Shown piece after piece: positions 47,550 through 59,773 of a stretch of DNA of 64,000 nt. Made by a program: the position numbers and the translations under genes. Source of the stretch: Membranipora membranacea (lineage: Eukaryota > Bryozoa > Gymnolaemata > Cheilostomatida > Membraniporidae); NCBI GenBank assembly GCA_914767715.1, contig OU612067.1, positions 3,472,001 to 3,536,000 on the forward strand, given 5' to 3'. Position 1 is the first letter of the stretch, and every line of letters begins with the position of its first letter. The notes below the pieces were generated by a model. The model saw only the letters and a list, made by a program, of their open reading frames with translations. It made no database searches and was not told the DNA's origin.

Positions 47550-49165
47550 TATGAAAAGCTAATGGTATCAGGAAACTATATCCAGACCATCTAAGTATAG
47601 GAGAAGTCAAACTCCTCATGAGAAAACTGGATATTTCAAAAGCTACATCAAATGAAGACTTCCCCACATGGATATCTAAGGAAGGCATAGAAGATATAGC
47701 CATTCCACTACACAACATTATTAACTGTGCCCTGGATACCAACTCTTTCCCTGATATTTGGAAAAAGGCGCAAGTAGTACCAATCCCTAAAAACAAAACA
47801 CCATCTACATACAAGGATTACCGGCCTATCAGCTTATTATTCCATCTCGGCAAACTACTGGAGGAAGTAATTATATCCAAAATGAAATCTCACCTAGCAG
47901 AAGTACTTAATGCTAATCAATATGCCTACCAACAGAAACTCAGTACCACCGATGCAATACTGCAGTTGATAGATGACTGGACATCCGTTCTGGACTCAAA
48001 TACTAATGTGAAACTAATACAAAATGCATGCCTTGATTTTTCCAAAGCCTTCGATAGGATGCAGCACCCCATACTGATATATAAAATGAATCATCTTGGT
48101 TTTAACGCTAATGTCATTGCCTTAGTAGAAAGTTTTTTGGAGTCAAGACAACAATGTGTAAAATACTGTGATAATTTTTCTGACTACAAACCCATCCAAG
48201 TAGGTGCCGCTCAAGGAACCAAACTGGGCCCCATCCTTTGGCTAATTTATGTTGATTACTTAAAATCTTTTGATTATGATACAAAATGTATCAAATATGC
48301 TGATGATACAACCTTTTATAAGCCTATCATTGATCCATCCACTGAGAACATATCTGATGCAATACTGTTAGCAAACACCTGGTCTGAACAAAACAACATG
48401 ATTTTGAATTCTAGCAAAACTGTGATACTGAATGTAGCTTTTACAAACAAACCTGCTATGCACCTTGGTATATCCTATGGAGATGATAACCTCTTTATCT
48501 CTCCCTCTGAGCATACCAAGTTTTTAGGCGTACTCATAGACAACACACTAAATTTCAGCAATCATGTTGACTATATTATATCTAAATGCTCTCAACGATT
48601 ATACTTGATGAGACTGCTAAAATGCATGGGCATGGATAGTGATGGCCTCAGAACCTTCTATATAGCTAACATTAAGTCTATAATCTCCTACGCCTGCCCT
48701 GCATGGTATACTCTACTATCAGACACCGATAAAACACGACTCGAGAGGATCCAGCGCTCTGCTACTCGGATTGTGCTGCCATTCTCTGACAACTAGGAGC
48801 AGAGGCTGGACCATCTAGCACTGCCACCCATCACAACATTCCTGCACACCACTTGCAGTGAACATTTCACTAGAATAGCTGACAACGATAATCACCCCTT
48901 GAACTCTCGTATTAAAATAAACACAAACAGAACATCTGCTCGTAGAGCAAAAATAGATAAATATAGGCCATCCAAGTGTAGAACAACCAAAAGACAAAAT
49001 ACCTTTTTTGAATTTTATATGCGATTTTTTAACTAATGCAGCTCAGACTCCTTTTATTTTTATTTTTCCATGTATGTGCTGTACATTCGATGCTATCAAC
49101 CTATCACAGGATGGATATTAGAATTTAGGCAATAAGCAAACTTCAAACTTCAAACTTCAAAAAGT
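47550..49165 (+). mobile_element. LINE reverse transcriptase, nearly intact frame
   Basis: An open RT frame of about 415 codons (47550-48793) carries the ordered RT blocks: KAQVVPIPKNK, DYRPISLLFHLGKLLEE, CLDFSKAFDRM, GAAQGTKLGPILWLIYVD, the catalytic IKYADDTTF and FLGVLIDNTLNF. A single TAG (48794-48796) interrupts it. The same frame then continues for about 80 codons to a stop near 49034. The 3' end has a repeated 'aacttca' tail (about 49137-49160), as in CR1-like elements. The endonuclease is missing; the 5' end abuts the tandem duplication. It is the best-preserved retroelement in the window but cannot be autonomous. Confidence 0.88.
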
Positions 49166-49550
49166 ATTAGCTCTAAATATTGAGAACTTTTATCACAAGT
49201 TAAAGTTATGTTCTGTAAGGTTGATTATGGAAAAAGTGGTCCCCCCTGATTAACATGAGTGAAATTCCATGAAACCTCCCTTGTGAGTCCTGTTCTGGGG
49301 GTTGAATACAAAAATGTAACACTTATACTAAATAATGTATGAAACTCAGCTTTTAGATTTCGACCCCGGGATCCCCGACTATTAGAGCCGTCTACCAGAA
49401 TTCATGGAAGTATAAGTGCAATTATTTACTTGTGTTTGCATCGGGTAGGATAGGATGGGCCACGCTCACAATTATTCATTGCACAAATAAATTTTAAGCA
49501 AACATTATTAATCATATCTGCAGAGCGCCTTTGCCCAGTTCATTGCTCTG

Positions 49551-50315
49551 TAAGGGTGGAACGGGTATACCCGGTACTGAATCTCAGGGTCTACTAGCAT
49601 TTTAAATGGTAATAGCTGGTCAAAACATTGCTTTCACCCAGCAACGTTGTGATCAGCAGTCCACGCTCTTACCCACTACACCACGGATTTTATATGAAAC
49701 AACAAGAAATTAAGACTATCATACCATCAAAAGATAGTTATTAGTCATACTTTTGCTGCGATTATTAAACGGCTAACAACACTACTAGTGATAATGAATG
49801 AATATCCACCATTCTATTATTGTGATATCTGAAGAATGTTTTATCGGCCTCGATATATGTCTTGGTCTCGTGCCGCTCTCGTCCCGAATTTTCTTGCTGT
49901 CTCGGTCCCGTCTCGCCAAAATCTGACAATTCGCCATCACTTATTGTTTGTAACATTTTATTATTATCATGTATGTTTACCGTTCTTTATACTGATGGTC
50001 AGGATTTAGACCAGCGAATGTTTTTAGACTATGCTTGCAAGTTGCAATCATCAAAATCACTCATCGGTATGTAAAGAAAATAAGTAACGAATAAAATTTA
50101 CAAGCATATTTGCAATATCCATCAAATGCTGGCATGGTGAAAAACAATCAACCTAGTGAGGTGTGATTACGACGATCTCAATTTCGTATAGGGCCTAACT
50201 CTTTAGTTGTACCGCGTCATCACGCAAACCCGACCGGGTGCCGACCCAGTATCGGTTTTTTCCTCAAGAGCCATACCCGACCCGATGTCAAAATTTCCGA
50301 CCCGTTCCACCCCTA
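49551..50315. mobile_element. hAT-type MITE, second copy of the family
   Basis: Ends TAAGGGTGGAACGGGT / ACCCGTTCCACCCCTA, flanked by a perfect 8-bp duplication TTGCTCTG (49543-49550 and 50316-50323). The interior near the right end is rich in 'ccgacccg' words. It shares its terminal 12 bases with the element at 505-1382 but differs inside. A tRNA-like segment lies within it. Confidence 0.85.
49615..49695 (-). repeat. tRNA-derived SINE head inside the MITE
   Basis: On the minus strand CCGTGGTGTAGTGGGTAAGA followed by 'gcgtggactgctgatc' matches the D-arm and anticodon side of a tRNA gene, with A box TGGTGTAGTGG. The B-box region (GGGTGAAAGCAAT) is degenerate, so it is not a functional tRNA. 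Confidence 0.5.
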
Positions 50316-50323
50316 TTGCTCTG

Positions 50324-51695
50324 ACATCTTATATTCAACCTCTGTTTCAAGATGTAGATATAAATACATGAAAAGACTATATAGCATTATCCACCACAGT
50401 CTTAACTGTATTAAATAAGAATTTCGAAGGTGGTTGATGAAATCACAGCACACTATTGTAGATTGATTCCCACGTTGTGGAAGCGATATTGAGATTTTTT
50501 AAGGGAATGCTAAATTACAATAATGGTTTGCTTAAATAGGTGAGGCAGCAGACAGCAGCTATAATATGATCTGATAAGTCATGTGACATTGACCTCTAAG
50601 TCTTAGGCTGATAAGACACTCCGGATATTTAAATTTAGTTTCAAGTTATGAATGCTACCTCTTTGTGATGTTCATCTGCATTCCAAGATGTAACCAACGC
50701 TCTCGATCTATTTTATAAGTTTAAGGTTACACTATGTAACCAGGGCTGTATCCATGGTTTTCAAGCAGGGTAGATGTTGGAGGGACACTTGATCCTCTTC
50801 CCACTGAAGTGTAAGGGGGCCTCCTTGGAAAATGAAAAAATATAGCAGTGTTATGAGTTTTAGCTCTATCATATATAAAATATTGACAACCAATTGGCCA
50901 TGGTGACCTTTTAGTAACAATGGAGTTTAAGGACACCGCTACAGTGATTTAAATTTGAAATTCAGTGAACATACTGTGGAGATTGGAAAAATTACAAAGG
51001 CCAGAGGCAGCTATAGCGTCAGTTGTTATGGCTCGGACAATATTTAGAATATTCAGAAGCTAGAAGGTGTTTTATCATTACATTACATGTATGGGGACAT
51101 AATCCCTATTCTAACTCATTTGTTTAACCTAACCAATGAACAGTATGATTATGACATAACTCATACAAAAAATGTTCTGATCTTTAGGGAATTCCGGGTT
51201 GAAATTACATTGTGGGAGTTTTGTTGACATGCCAGTTTATTTACCGCTTAAACTTGCAGAGTTCGGCTCATGTTAGATCAGCACAAATTGAATCATATCA
51301 AAACCTCTTACAAGGCTGTTGAATATTGATAGTGAATGATCTAGGACCACTGTCTTTGGGCTATTACAAACTACATTTTTGATGTTTAAATTGCCACATT
51401 TTTCATTCATTAGCTGGAAATCTTTTGCATAACACATGAGTAAAGAGTACAAAGACTGCCCAACTGTTAAGCAATAACCTCAACTGTCAGAATCTTAAAT
51501 CAATCACTTTTATAGATGGTCCATAAATACTGAGAATTTCAGTGATGTGGGAACATTGTTTTTGGGAACACAAGGAAGTTCTTTCGCTGGGAATAGATTT
51601 GAGTGTGGCTTTGTAATGCTAACTGATTGATAAAAGCACATTTTTTCTACTATGGTATGTCCAGCTTCACATCGTTCACTAACATACTAATGACA
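50324..51695. other. Intergenic, nothing recognised
   Basis: No supported exon, RNA gene or element. Both minus-strand open frames near 50727-50936 overlap the same sequence and lack a domain. Confidence 0.4.
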
Positions 51696-51699
51696 TGAT

Positions 51700-52370
51700 A
51701 TGGGGATATGAGGTAGCGCTGTCGCTGACCAACCACCGCATGCAATGGTATAACATACATTATGTTAAAGCCTGGCATATAGTCTTGACTTCTGCCAACT
51801 GCATCAAACTCTTTACTTCTCACTAATTATAATCGATAGTGTGAATATATGGTGATATGCAGTAGTGCTCCCGCTGACCTCTTCAACTGGATACAGGTAT
51901 ACCCTAATAATTTAGAATCCACAATCTTCTTAATTCTAGAGAGACCTCTTTTTTTCCTGCATAAAATTTGTTTCATGCTATCAATTTTTGAGCAGACTTA
52001 CGACTAGGCTGCTTCTTGTCTTGTTCTTGTGAGGATATACAGTAGTGCTGTCGCTCACTACCTTTGGAAATGATACGATAAAATATTGTGTTTAAAGTAG
52101 ACATATAGTCGTGTTCCCTACTGACCATATTAAACTCTCAAAATTTCACTAATCAAACCATTTTTGAGAAAAGAGATATGCTGCCACGCTGCCACTGACA
52201 TTACCGCTACATTTGGGTACACTCTCAGTTTTAGATGCAGCGCGTTGTTTAACCCTTAATACCTTTTTTCAATACACTTCATCTCATTTATTAAAAGCGA
52301 AAATGAGAAAAATTGTGATTATGCTGCCGCTGACCGTTACAACTGGATACAACATAAATTTTTGATTCAG
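51700..52370. repeat. Degenerate tandem repeat, about 140-180 base period
   Basis: Variants of 'gatatgcagtagtgct.ccgctgac' recur near 51705, 51854, 52034, 52175 and 52315. Each is followed by related sequence ('aactggataca', 'catatagtc', 'ttcactaat'). The units are strongly diverged. Confidence 0.55.
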
Positions 52371-52829
52371 CAGGGTTTTTTACTTCAAGACCTTTTTTCG
52401 TCTTGCCATCAACAATTGTCTGTGCCATAATCTTTAGAGCACAGACTGCTTGGCTGCTTCTGGCCTCACAGCACTGCCAACTATTTTTGTGGAAAACTTT
52501 GTTAGAGTTTTGGATTGCTGGGGATACAGATGTTAGGGCTGTTATCATTAGCCCCAGACCTAAGATGAGCAGCTAAGGAAGGTCTGCTTGGCTGGCAATT
52601 TGCTACAATGTGACCTTACTCACACATTATTAGAGGAAGAAAGAAGCCCATGCACCTGACACTAGTCCTAAATATAACGTATATTGGCGCAAAAATATAA
52701 ATAGACAAACGGTATTCATACCTAGCACCTTACGTTGGTATAATGAAAAAAGTCTCAAAGTGCAACTAGATATGAATCTATCTACTTGTTTAGAAAATAA
52801 AGGCAGTCGTCAATATGAAGTCCTAAATT

Positions 52830-53130
52830 GTGACTAAAACGGATAGTTCAATATTAACGTCGTCATTTAAAGCTACAGGTTTGTCATCTGAATTCCGTCG
52901 ATTAATCAAAACATTTTATGATTTCTGTTTTTTCAGCATTTAGAGTCATATGGTTTTTTTCAGCTCCGTTAATTGTAGCGTTTATAGCTGGTGCCACATC
53001 ACCTTTTTTTTCCAAAACTCTTATCAAAGGTAGTGTTGTCAGCATATGTTAACACATCAACAAGATCAATGTTAGCATCAACAACAGCAAGCTTATTTTA
53101 CATAAAAAACACAAGAGTCCCAGTTTTGTT
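52830..53130 (-). mobile_element. LINE RT fragment
   Basis: Minus-strand frames give a 'GNKTGTLVFF' block (RT 'QGT..GP.LF'), then VLTYADNTTFDKSFGKK, a damaged form of the YADDTT catalytic box. After a frame change, HMTLNAEKTEIIKCF follows, the 'LN..KTE' block. Stops and frameshifts are present. Confidence 0.65.
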
Positions 53131-54631
53131 ACCTGTGAAAAACTTGCGTTTATATCAATAAAATCTGGAAATGTGCCCTTTACTTTTACACATTGTTTTC
53201 TCCGCATTAAAAAACTACTCAGTATGTCTCAAATACTACAGTTAATTCCATTATCCCTCATATTTTGTATTACAATATTAGGCTATAGCTATCAAATAAC
53301 TTTGAAAAATCTAAACAGGCCGATTGTATATAATTATAGCTCAGGGGAATCTAGGTACGCTGTTTAATCATCGAGGAGCTGTAAAATAGCAGCTGAGCAC
53401 AACTTGGGAGTAAGCACCTTAGGTATGGGAGTTATCTGTGCACGCTTCAAGTGATCAGGATACTGACCAGATCTTAGCATACAGTTTTAATATCCTGTAA
53501 GGGTATGAAAATATCCTCTCTGCCCATTCTTTCATGAGTCATGTGAGACAATGTTCACCACTGGCCGCATTTCTGGTGTCAAGCTGGTTTATCAAATGTT
53601 TCACCTCCCAATGCTGAGTGGATCTAGGGCTAACCGCTGCTCAGGTCTGAAGCTGCTACCCTCCAAATGTACTGCCTCTTTGCCGTTACTTTTATAGTGA
53701 TAATTCAGTTTGGTACCCATCAATCAATCACTGCATATTCTGGTATACATTTTGTAACGCTCTTGTGAAAGTGACATGATCTAAAATTGGAGACTATCAA
53801 AATCAAATATGTTCAGTGTTTTCTTGGCTTTGAAAATAATAATAAAAATGTATGTAATATAAATAAGTCCCAGTATTAATAGTGCTGTTAGGTAAAAAGG
53901 GATCTCCTGCGAAAAGTTCTAAAAGTGTCTAGCCTCTCTTGAAGATATATATGATATATATTATATAATCATATATGGACACAATGAATATGGACATATA
54001 TATAATCCCGTTGCAGCGCAGAGTCAGCTTGAGTCAGTATTTATAGTAGCATGACTAGGATATGCTGACGCTTATCATTAGTCATATCTGCACATGGTTT
54101 TTAGTATGTCTAACGATCAAACTACAGACCTACTATTTGTCTTATAAGGCTACATAGAACTCAATACAGAAATCATAGCAAAGACTCTGACCCATTTAGA
54201 GTTCCAACGTTGCGACCATAAAGGGATATCTCTCTATGGTTGCGACTCAATAGAAATTCAGAGTTGTCTTCTCATTTGAAACAGTGATTTTGATTTGCTA
54301 AGATCAGATGAATTTCAAAACACTGCAGAAAGAGGGGTATGAATTTTAAAATATTTTACTTTTGTATGGATACTTGTTGAGTATTTTTCATGTCATTCGG
54401 CTCATTTTTTCTCTTCCTAGGATAATTTATCAAATATTTCACCTCCGAATCCATCACTGCTGTCGTAAATGGGGATACTATTTCATAAATCCTATAGGGA
54501 AGTTCTTTGATTTTTTTAGTGCTCTCTTCACCGTGAATGCATGGGCTGGTGCCTCTTTTGTTAGTCTCATCTCATCATGTTTATATATGACATAAAAATT
54601 CATTTCCATCCTGAGAGTTGTACTGTTCACA
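53131..54631. other. Intergenic upstream of dispanin B
   Basis: No gene recognised. AT palindromic runs occur near 53945-54000. From about 54530 the sequence aligns with the 5' flank of dispanin A (shared GCATGGGCTGGTGCC and ATTCATTTCCATCCTGAGAG), so the last 100 bases are a conserved upstream region or 5' UTR. Confidence 0.45.
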
Positions 54632-55285
54632 ATGTCAACAGCAGTTTATAACAGCCATTACCCACAATACCCTGCAGGCAGCAGACCTCCTCAACAACAG
54701 CGGGTGGTGATAATGCAGCAGACAACCCCCAATCTAGAGATACCGCCACAGGACTGGCTTCCCTTTTCAATTATCAACTGTTTATGCTGCTGTTGGATTT
54801 TTGGCATCATTGCTATAATACTTTCAGTAGGATCACGAAGTTCGGCTTCAATTGGTGAGTGTTGTTACATATCTCACAAGGAAAATCTCTTTACATTGTC
54901 ACTTGTTATTCAGCCTGTAACTCACGAGTCCCTTTTCTTCTCTGTGAAGCCTTGCTTTTCCCTGAGTTGACCGTCACTTATTTATGTCTGACAAGTTGTC
55001 ATGTTTGTTTCATCTGTAGCTATTCATATTTATACTCTGGAGAAAGCTGACCTCGTATGCCTACCCTTTCTCTGAAAAAAGACCAGTATGTGACCATAGA
55101 TTTTTATCAGTGTGAGTTTAGTTTAAATATTTATACTGAACTGATCATATTGTCGCTTCTTTTCAGGTGATTACAGACAGGCAAAATCACAAGCAAACGG
55201 AGCACTTGGACTGAATATTGCAGGAGTTGTCATATTCTTGATTACTGTCACCGTAGTAGTGATGCTGTACACAGGAGTCATTTAA
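54632..55285 (+). CDS. CD225/dispanin family membrane protein B
   Basis: Two exons, 54632-54854 and 55167-55285, phase 1 intron, 113 aa. Nearly the same architecture as gene A. A Pro/Gln-rich cytosolic N-terminus with PQYPAGSRPPQ is followed by a membrane segment LCCCWIFGIIAIILSVGSRS, the loop GDYRQAKSQANGALGLNIAG and a second membrane segment ending VVVMLYTGVI. The first membrane segment is identical to that of A, whereas the N-terminus and second segment have diverged, a pattern that suggests constraint on the CD225 core. The intron is about half as long as in A but its 3' part still aligns. Confidence 0.85.
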
Positions 55286-57460
55286 TAGTAGAGGCTACAT
55301 TGCATTGATTATGTTACACAATGGCTACATCCACTACTAATTGACTTAAACTGGCAAAGACATCGCTGAATCACGATATCATAAATGCTCTAAAATTGTG
55401 ACTGCAAATCAAAAACAAGCCAAGTGTTTATCAAGGGTTAGTGATGACGCTGATTATCACAAATCATCGACAGAGACTATCACTATTTCTTTGTTAATAA
55501 TAATAGGAAAAGTGAAAATTTTCAAATTTCATAGCCAAGGAAGAAACTCCTTGGCCGCATAGCAGCAATATTTCAACACATGTGTCTTACTGCTGCCCTA
55601 TGTCTTAGCTTGTTACATTGTTATCTTCTAAACTCTCTAAAAAAGCAATATTTTCCGCATTTGCCATAAATTTTTTTACAAACTGGCATAAAATGTGTTA
55701 AATCTTTGCTTTATTTCTATTGCTCCTTCATTGCTTTGGAATCTGTTCAGCAAGCTAACTTATCAGTGATTTAAACGCGTAATTAGGATTGATATTTTTG
55801 CATGTGCATATAATTATATTAAAATAAAATACTAAATCTGTGTAAGGGTATAAGTGTTTATGAAGAAAGTATGGTATGGCAGTTCATACCTTATTCAGTG
55901 GGAGATACGTAGATGTAGGGATTAGATATAGGGTTGATGTAATATGGTGAAATATGAGAATCAACATCTTACACAAAAAAACTTTGAATAGGTGAACTGA
56001 CAAACCTTTTTGTTAGACTCATAAATTAAACTCGTCAGAAAAGCACACCTGTAGAATTAGCCCATAGCTGTTACCTCATAATAAATACACTAAGCAAATC
56101 CTGATGAGATTATGTTACCATTGTAGTCATGAATTGTATCGAAAAAATTTTGCTTCACCCACATATCAAATTGGGGAGTTTTATCTTTCCCCAGCAGATT
56201 ATTATCAAAAATACATCTTCCGGTTATGACCAATCATCTGTTTTCTGATAATAAAAGCTAGTTGTTAGAGAATTCATCGACCCATCACGGGGTGTATGTT
56301 ATATCTAGCTAGGTTAAGCTAGCTTTGTCACGCAGCTACATTTTTTGTTTTGGAAAAAAAGTAGCGGCATGACAAGGATAAGGTTAAGCTGCCATATACC
56401 TGTGTTTGTCTTGCTCAGGTAGAGCTTGTCACGCACTGCCATGATCGTACCCTCCCATGACTCACCGTCACAAGGAAAACCTATCAAGACTTCAGAAACT
56501 AAGCACTAGAATAATACTCTACTTTTGCAATTTTGAATCATATTTAATCATAAATTAATGATAATTTTGAATATATATCAGTGAACACAATTTGTCAATT
56601 ATATCATACCACCTTTTTGGACAATATTATATTCTATCAGACTCCGTACAACAAATAGAATTGACCTCATCGGTGTTTTCTGCTTGTTCTTATTTTGCAT
56701 TCGAGTCTTGATCGGTAAATGAAGTTAATTATATATATATATATATATATATGTATTTTATTTATATTTATATAAATTCAAATATATAAAAGTATACATA
56801 TATTCATCACCAACCCACGGCTAGTAAGATCAGACCTGATCAGATTTGCCGGCATTTTGAGTCACTCCAATTTCTGGCAGCTCGAGGGGAATAAATCTAA
56901 CTCAACAGAACTTTGATCTACTGACTGGTCACCTGCAGTTAACTTACTTCTTCAATATATCTTCCCAGAGCAGAGGATAAGAGAAAATGGTCGGAGAGTC
57001 AAAAATCCTGAAATAACACGAGCTGGAGCTAGTAGTGTAAACTCCACCTGTGGGGTATTGGGCAAAGTCTAACCATCTATAGAAACTAAGGCATATAAAT
57101 AGCAGTTGAATAATTCAGATGACGTTAATCTGACCTGGATTATTTGATTTTTGTGTTGTTGAGCCACATTATTTAGTTCTCTAAGGGAGGCAGTGCCACC
57201 TTGCCCTCGCTCCCCCCCCCCCTCCCATATAATTACAGGCCTGTTTGAAGAAGTTCAACCTAATCTCACACCATTATTTGTTTATAATAGAAGCAGCCCA
57301 TTTTTCTGAAAAACCGAAACCCAAGAGTTAAACATATACACGGTAGTTCCATGGATTAACCTGAGCTAATTTTGAGGCTATTTGATTCATGGGAATACCT
57401 TCTGGTTCGTGCTGAGCTGGAAAGTCCAGTTCTCACTGAGCTGTTCGTATAACAACAATA
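55286..57460. other. Intergenic with repeats
   Basis: 55530-55900 is the inverse of the outer parts of 40640-43530. 55915-56060 resembles 36300-36450. A TA microsatellite lies at about 56727-56753, and a C-rich run with GGGAGGC sequences occurs near 57185-57245, ending 'attacaggcctg' like the element ends at 40550 and 42178. No gene seen. Confidence 0.5.
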
Positions 57461-57462
57461 TG

Positions 57463-57530
57463 GCATGGCCAAGCGGTCATCTTCAAAGACTTTGTTATAA
57501 CAGGGGTTCGAACCAGGCGGCGATGATTTT
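57463..57530 (+). repeat. tRNA-like segment (SINE head or tRNA relic)
   Basis: TGGCCAAGCGGT fits the RNA polymerase III A box and GGGTTCGAACC fits the B box exactly, in the right order. The spacing (about 30 bases) is shorter than in a normal tRNA and no full cloverleaf was found, so a SINE head or degraded tRNA is more likely than a working gene. Confidence 0.45.
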
Positions 57531-57574
57531 GAAGTTTCAGCTCGATCTAGAAAAGAGCTCAGAAAACTGTCTCA

Positions 57575-58115
57575 TAGACAATTTTCTGGGCTCTTTTCTA
57601 GATCGAGCTGAAACTTTTCTGAGCTCTGATTTAGGCCCCAATTCAGAGTTGTCCTCTCTCCAGTTTGGTACTTTTAACCCACGCCGCATAGGAAAAACGT
57701 TCTGAAAAGAGGGTTATCTTGATAACCGATTATAATAGGATGAAAAGTATTTTTGATTCAGAATCTGCAGCATTGAAAACTCATATGGACATAGTTTGGG
57801 AAATAATTTTAGTATTTGGATAGTCAATTACAGCATTTTCTGCCAGTTTTGCGGACAATTTGGCAGAATTTTTCATGACTTTCGTTACTAAAATTAAGAT
57901 TTTTCAACATTCAAGCCTCCAATGAATTGGATACTCTGTCTCACAGGGTTTTCAATGGAGCAGACTCTGAATCAAAAATCATTTTTATCCTAACATAAGC
58001 GGTTTTCAAGATAACCCTCTTTCAGCAGGTTTTTCCGATGCGACGCTGGTTAAAAGTACCAAACTGGAGAGAGGACAACTCCAAATAAATAAATAAGAGC
58101 TCAGAAAACTGTCTA
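57575..58115. mobile_element. MITE family copy 2 (ends TAGACA...TGTCTA)
   Basis: Second copy of the element at 32818-33328, sharing the terminal repeats and the internal inverted blocks (CCAGTTTGGTACTTTTAACC, AAAGAGGGTTATCTTGATAA). The left end is preceded by an inverted partial copy of its own terminus (about 57537-57572), making a local 38-base hairpin. No coding capacity. Confidence 0.75.
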
Positions 58116-59770
58116 TTGGGAAGGTTACATATTTCGAGCATGAGCCAAAAGGTGACAACTAAGCTGCAGCTCAAAGCTAACATGTAAAACCAGCGAGTAT
58201 CCACCAGAACGCTCCCTTTACTTTGCATCATTAATGTAACGTCAGTGGCATTATAATACAAATATAAATATCATATACTGGAAAGATGATTAGCTATGGA
58301 ATGTGACTGCCGTTATATATGATACAACATACAGTGGTGCGCATACCACTGCACAACACACGGGTCTTCAGCTAGAAACCATGAGTCAAGCGCTGTTTCG
58401 AGGCCTTCTCTTGTACAACCTCCTCATGGGCGGCCCCAGCCGCATGGAGCCACCCCTGTGTGTTGATGAGCATCCCAATCAATCTCATCGAGCCCTCGGT
58501 GCATATTATCAGTTTCGGTGTTTTGACATTATCGGTGTTTTTACGCTGTCGAGCAACCAGGGTGGATGCCAACTCGTCATTGTTTCAGTACAATTAATGG
58601 AGCTTTCGACATGCAGTGCCTTATCAGCTCTTCAATGGTATGTTGATGTTTAATCAGTCACGGACATTAAGATTGTCGGGTTCGGTCTAACGCTGTAGAA
58701 AAAACAGGAACCGGGTCAAAATTGACAGCTTTTAGTAATAAGTTTCATGCTGTACTATCCTATATACATCTTATACTGTAAGTATCATGCTTGTAGCTTG
58801 CATTACTCTTTTTCTCAAATATCGCCTTTTTTGAGTAGCAGATCGTTTGATCAAGGAGTTAAAGACAGAACTCCTTGGTTTGATATAGGAGCATTCCTGT
58901 TTATTTTATTGTATTTTGCTACGATTGATGGCATGGGTGTGACTGGGTAGTTCCACATCATGTATCTTTTTGTATTCCCTCTCAAGCCTATCTTGTTACA
59001 ATATGTGGAGTGGAGCCAGTGCACAACAAAGGTGTAGAAACTAAAGGTAAGGACACAGCAGTATTATTGAAAGGATTGAGCAAGATGTTACTTTGGCCAA
59101 GAGCCAGAACCTCTTTGGCGACTCTCCAAAACTGCATTGATCATCTATTACAGCCAAAAATTCCGCATACATTTATTTAAGTCCTTGGCAGTGAAGCGAA
59201 TCTGCCCACAGACTTATGCAAAAAAAAAAAGTTGGAAGAATTTTATCTAACAAGCGTCTGAGTTAGCTGGAGGCCAGGAGCTTGAGGGTGTGACTATTTC
59301 CCACATAATCATAATACTGAAATAGACACCGATCGTGATTCATCTGGGTTCCATGTGCGATAGGTCAATATAGGACATACGTAAGCAGCAAGTTAGTGGC
59401 AAATAAAATAATTCACTTTATTCATGTCTTTACAGCATTTTTCAAGAATGTAATTAATCAGTTCTACTGTGGCTTTTAGTTAACTTCTCTAGAAACAGTT
59501 ACGCAACTTAACCCTATGGTTGATTAAAATCAGATGTCATATCACACGCCGCATCCCGAAGCATGGGCGGCGTAATATTAGTTGCCTTATGGGTGGAAGG
59601 GAGGTGGTAGGGTGTCACTGTTAGATAAATTTAGTTTAAAGAAGACTTTTTGCCCTCTAAGATGGTAATACAGCAGTCCCGACACTGTTGTTGGAAGAAA
59701 CAAAAATGGGACCGTTTAGATAAGGCTAGTCTGATGGTGCATCTTACCAATTAATTTCATCTTGACAGCA
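58116..59770. other. Intergenic, unassigned open frames
   Basis: A GC-richer stretch at about 58375-58600 is open on both strands but neither translation is recognised. The rest is AT-rich and without supported genes. Confidence 0.35.
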
Positions 59771-59773
59771 AAA

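Noticed and set aside
57463-57530. Functional tRNA gene
   Set aside because: A and B boxes fit but are too close together and no cloverleaf with an anticodon arm could be drawn.
58303-58653. Plus-strand open frame of 116 codons as a gene
   Set aside because: Open on both strands in a GC-richer patch; no recognisable domain, splice partners or homology that I can name.
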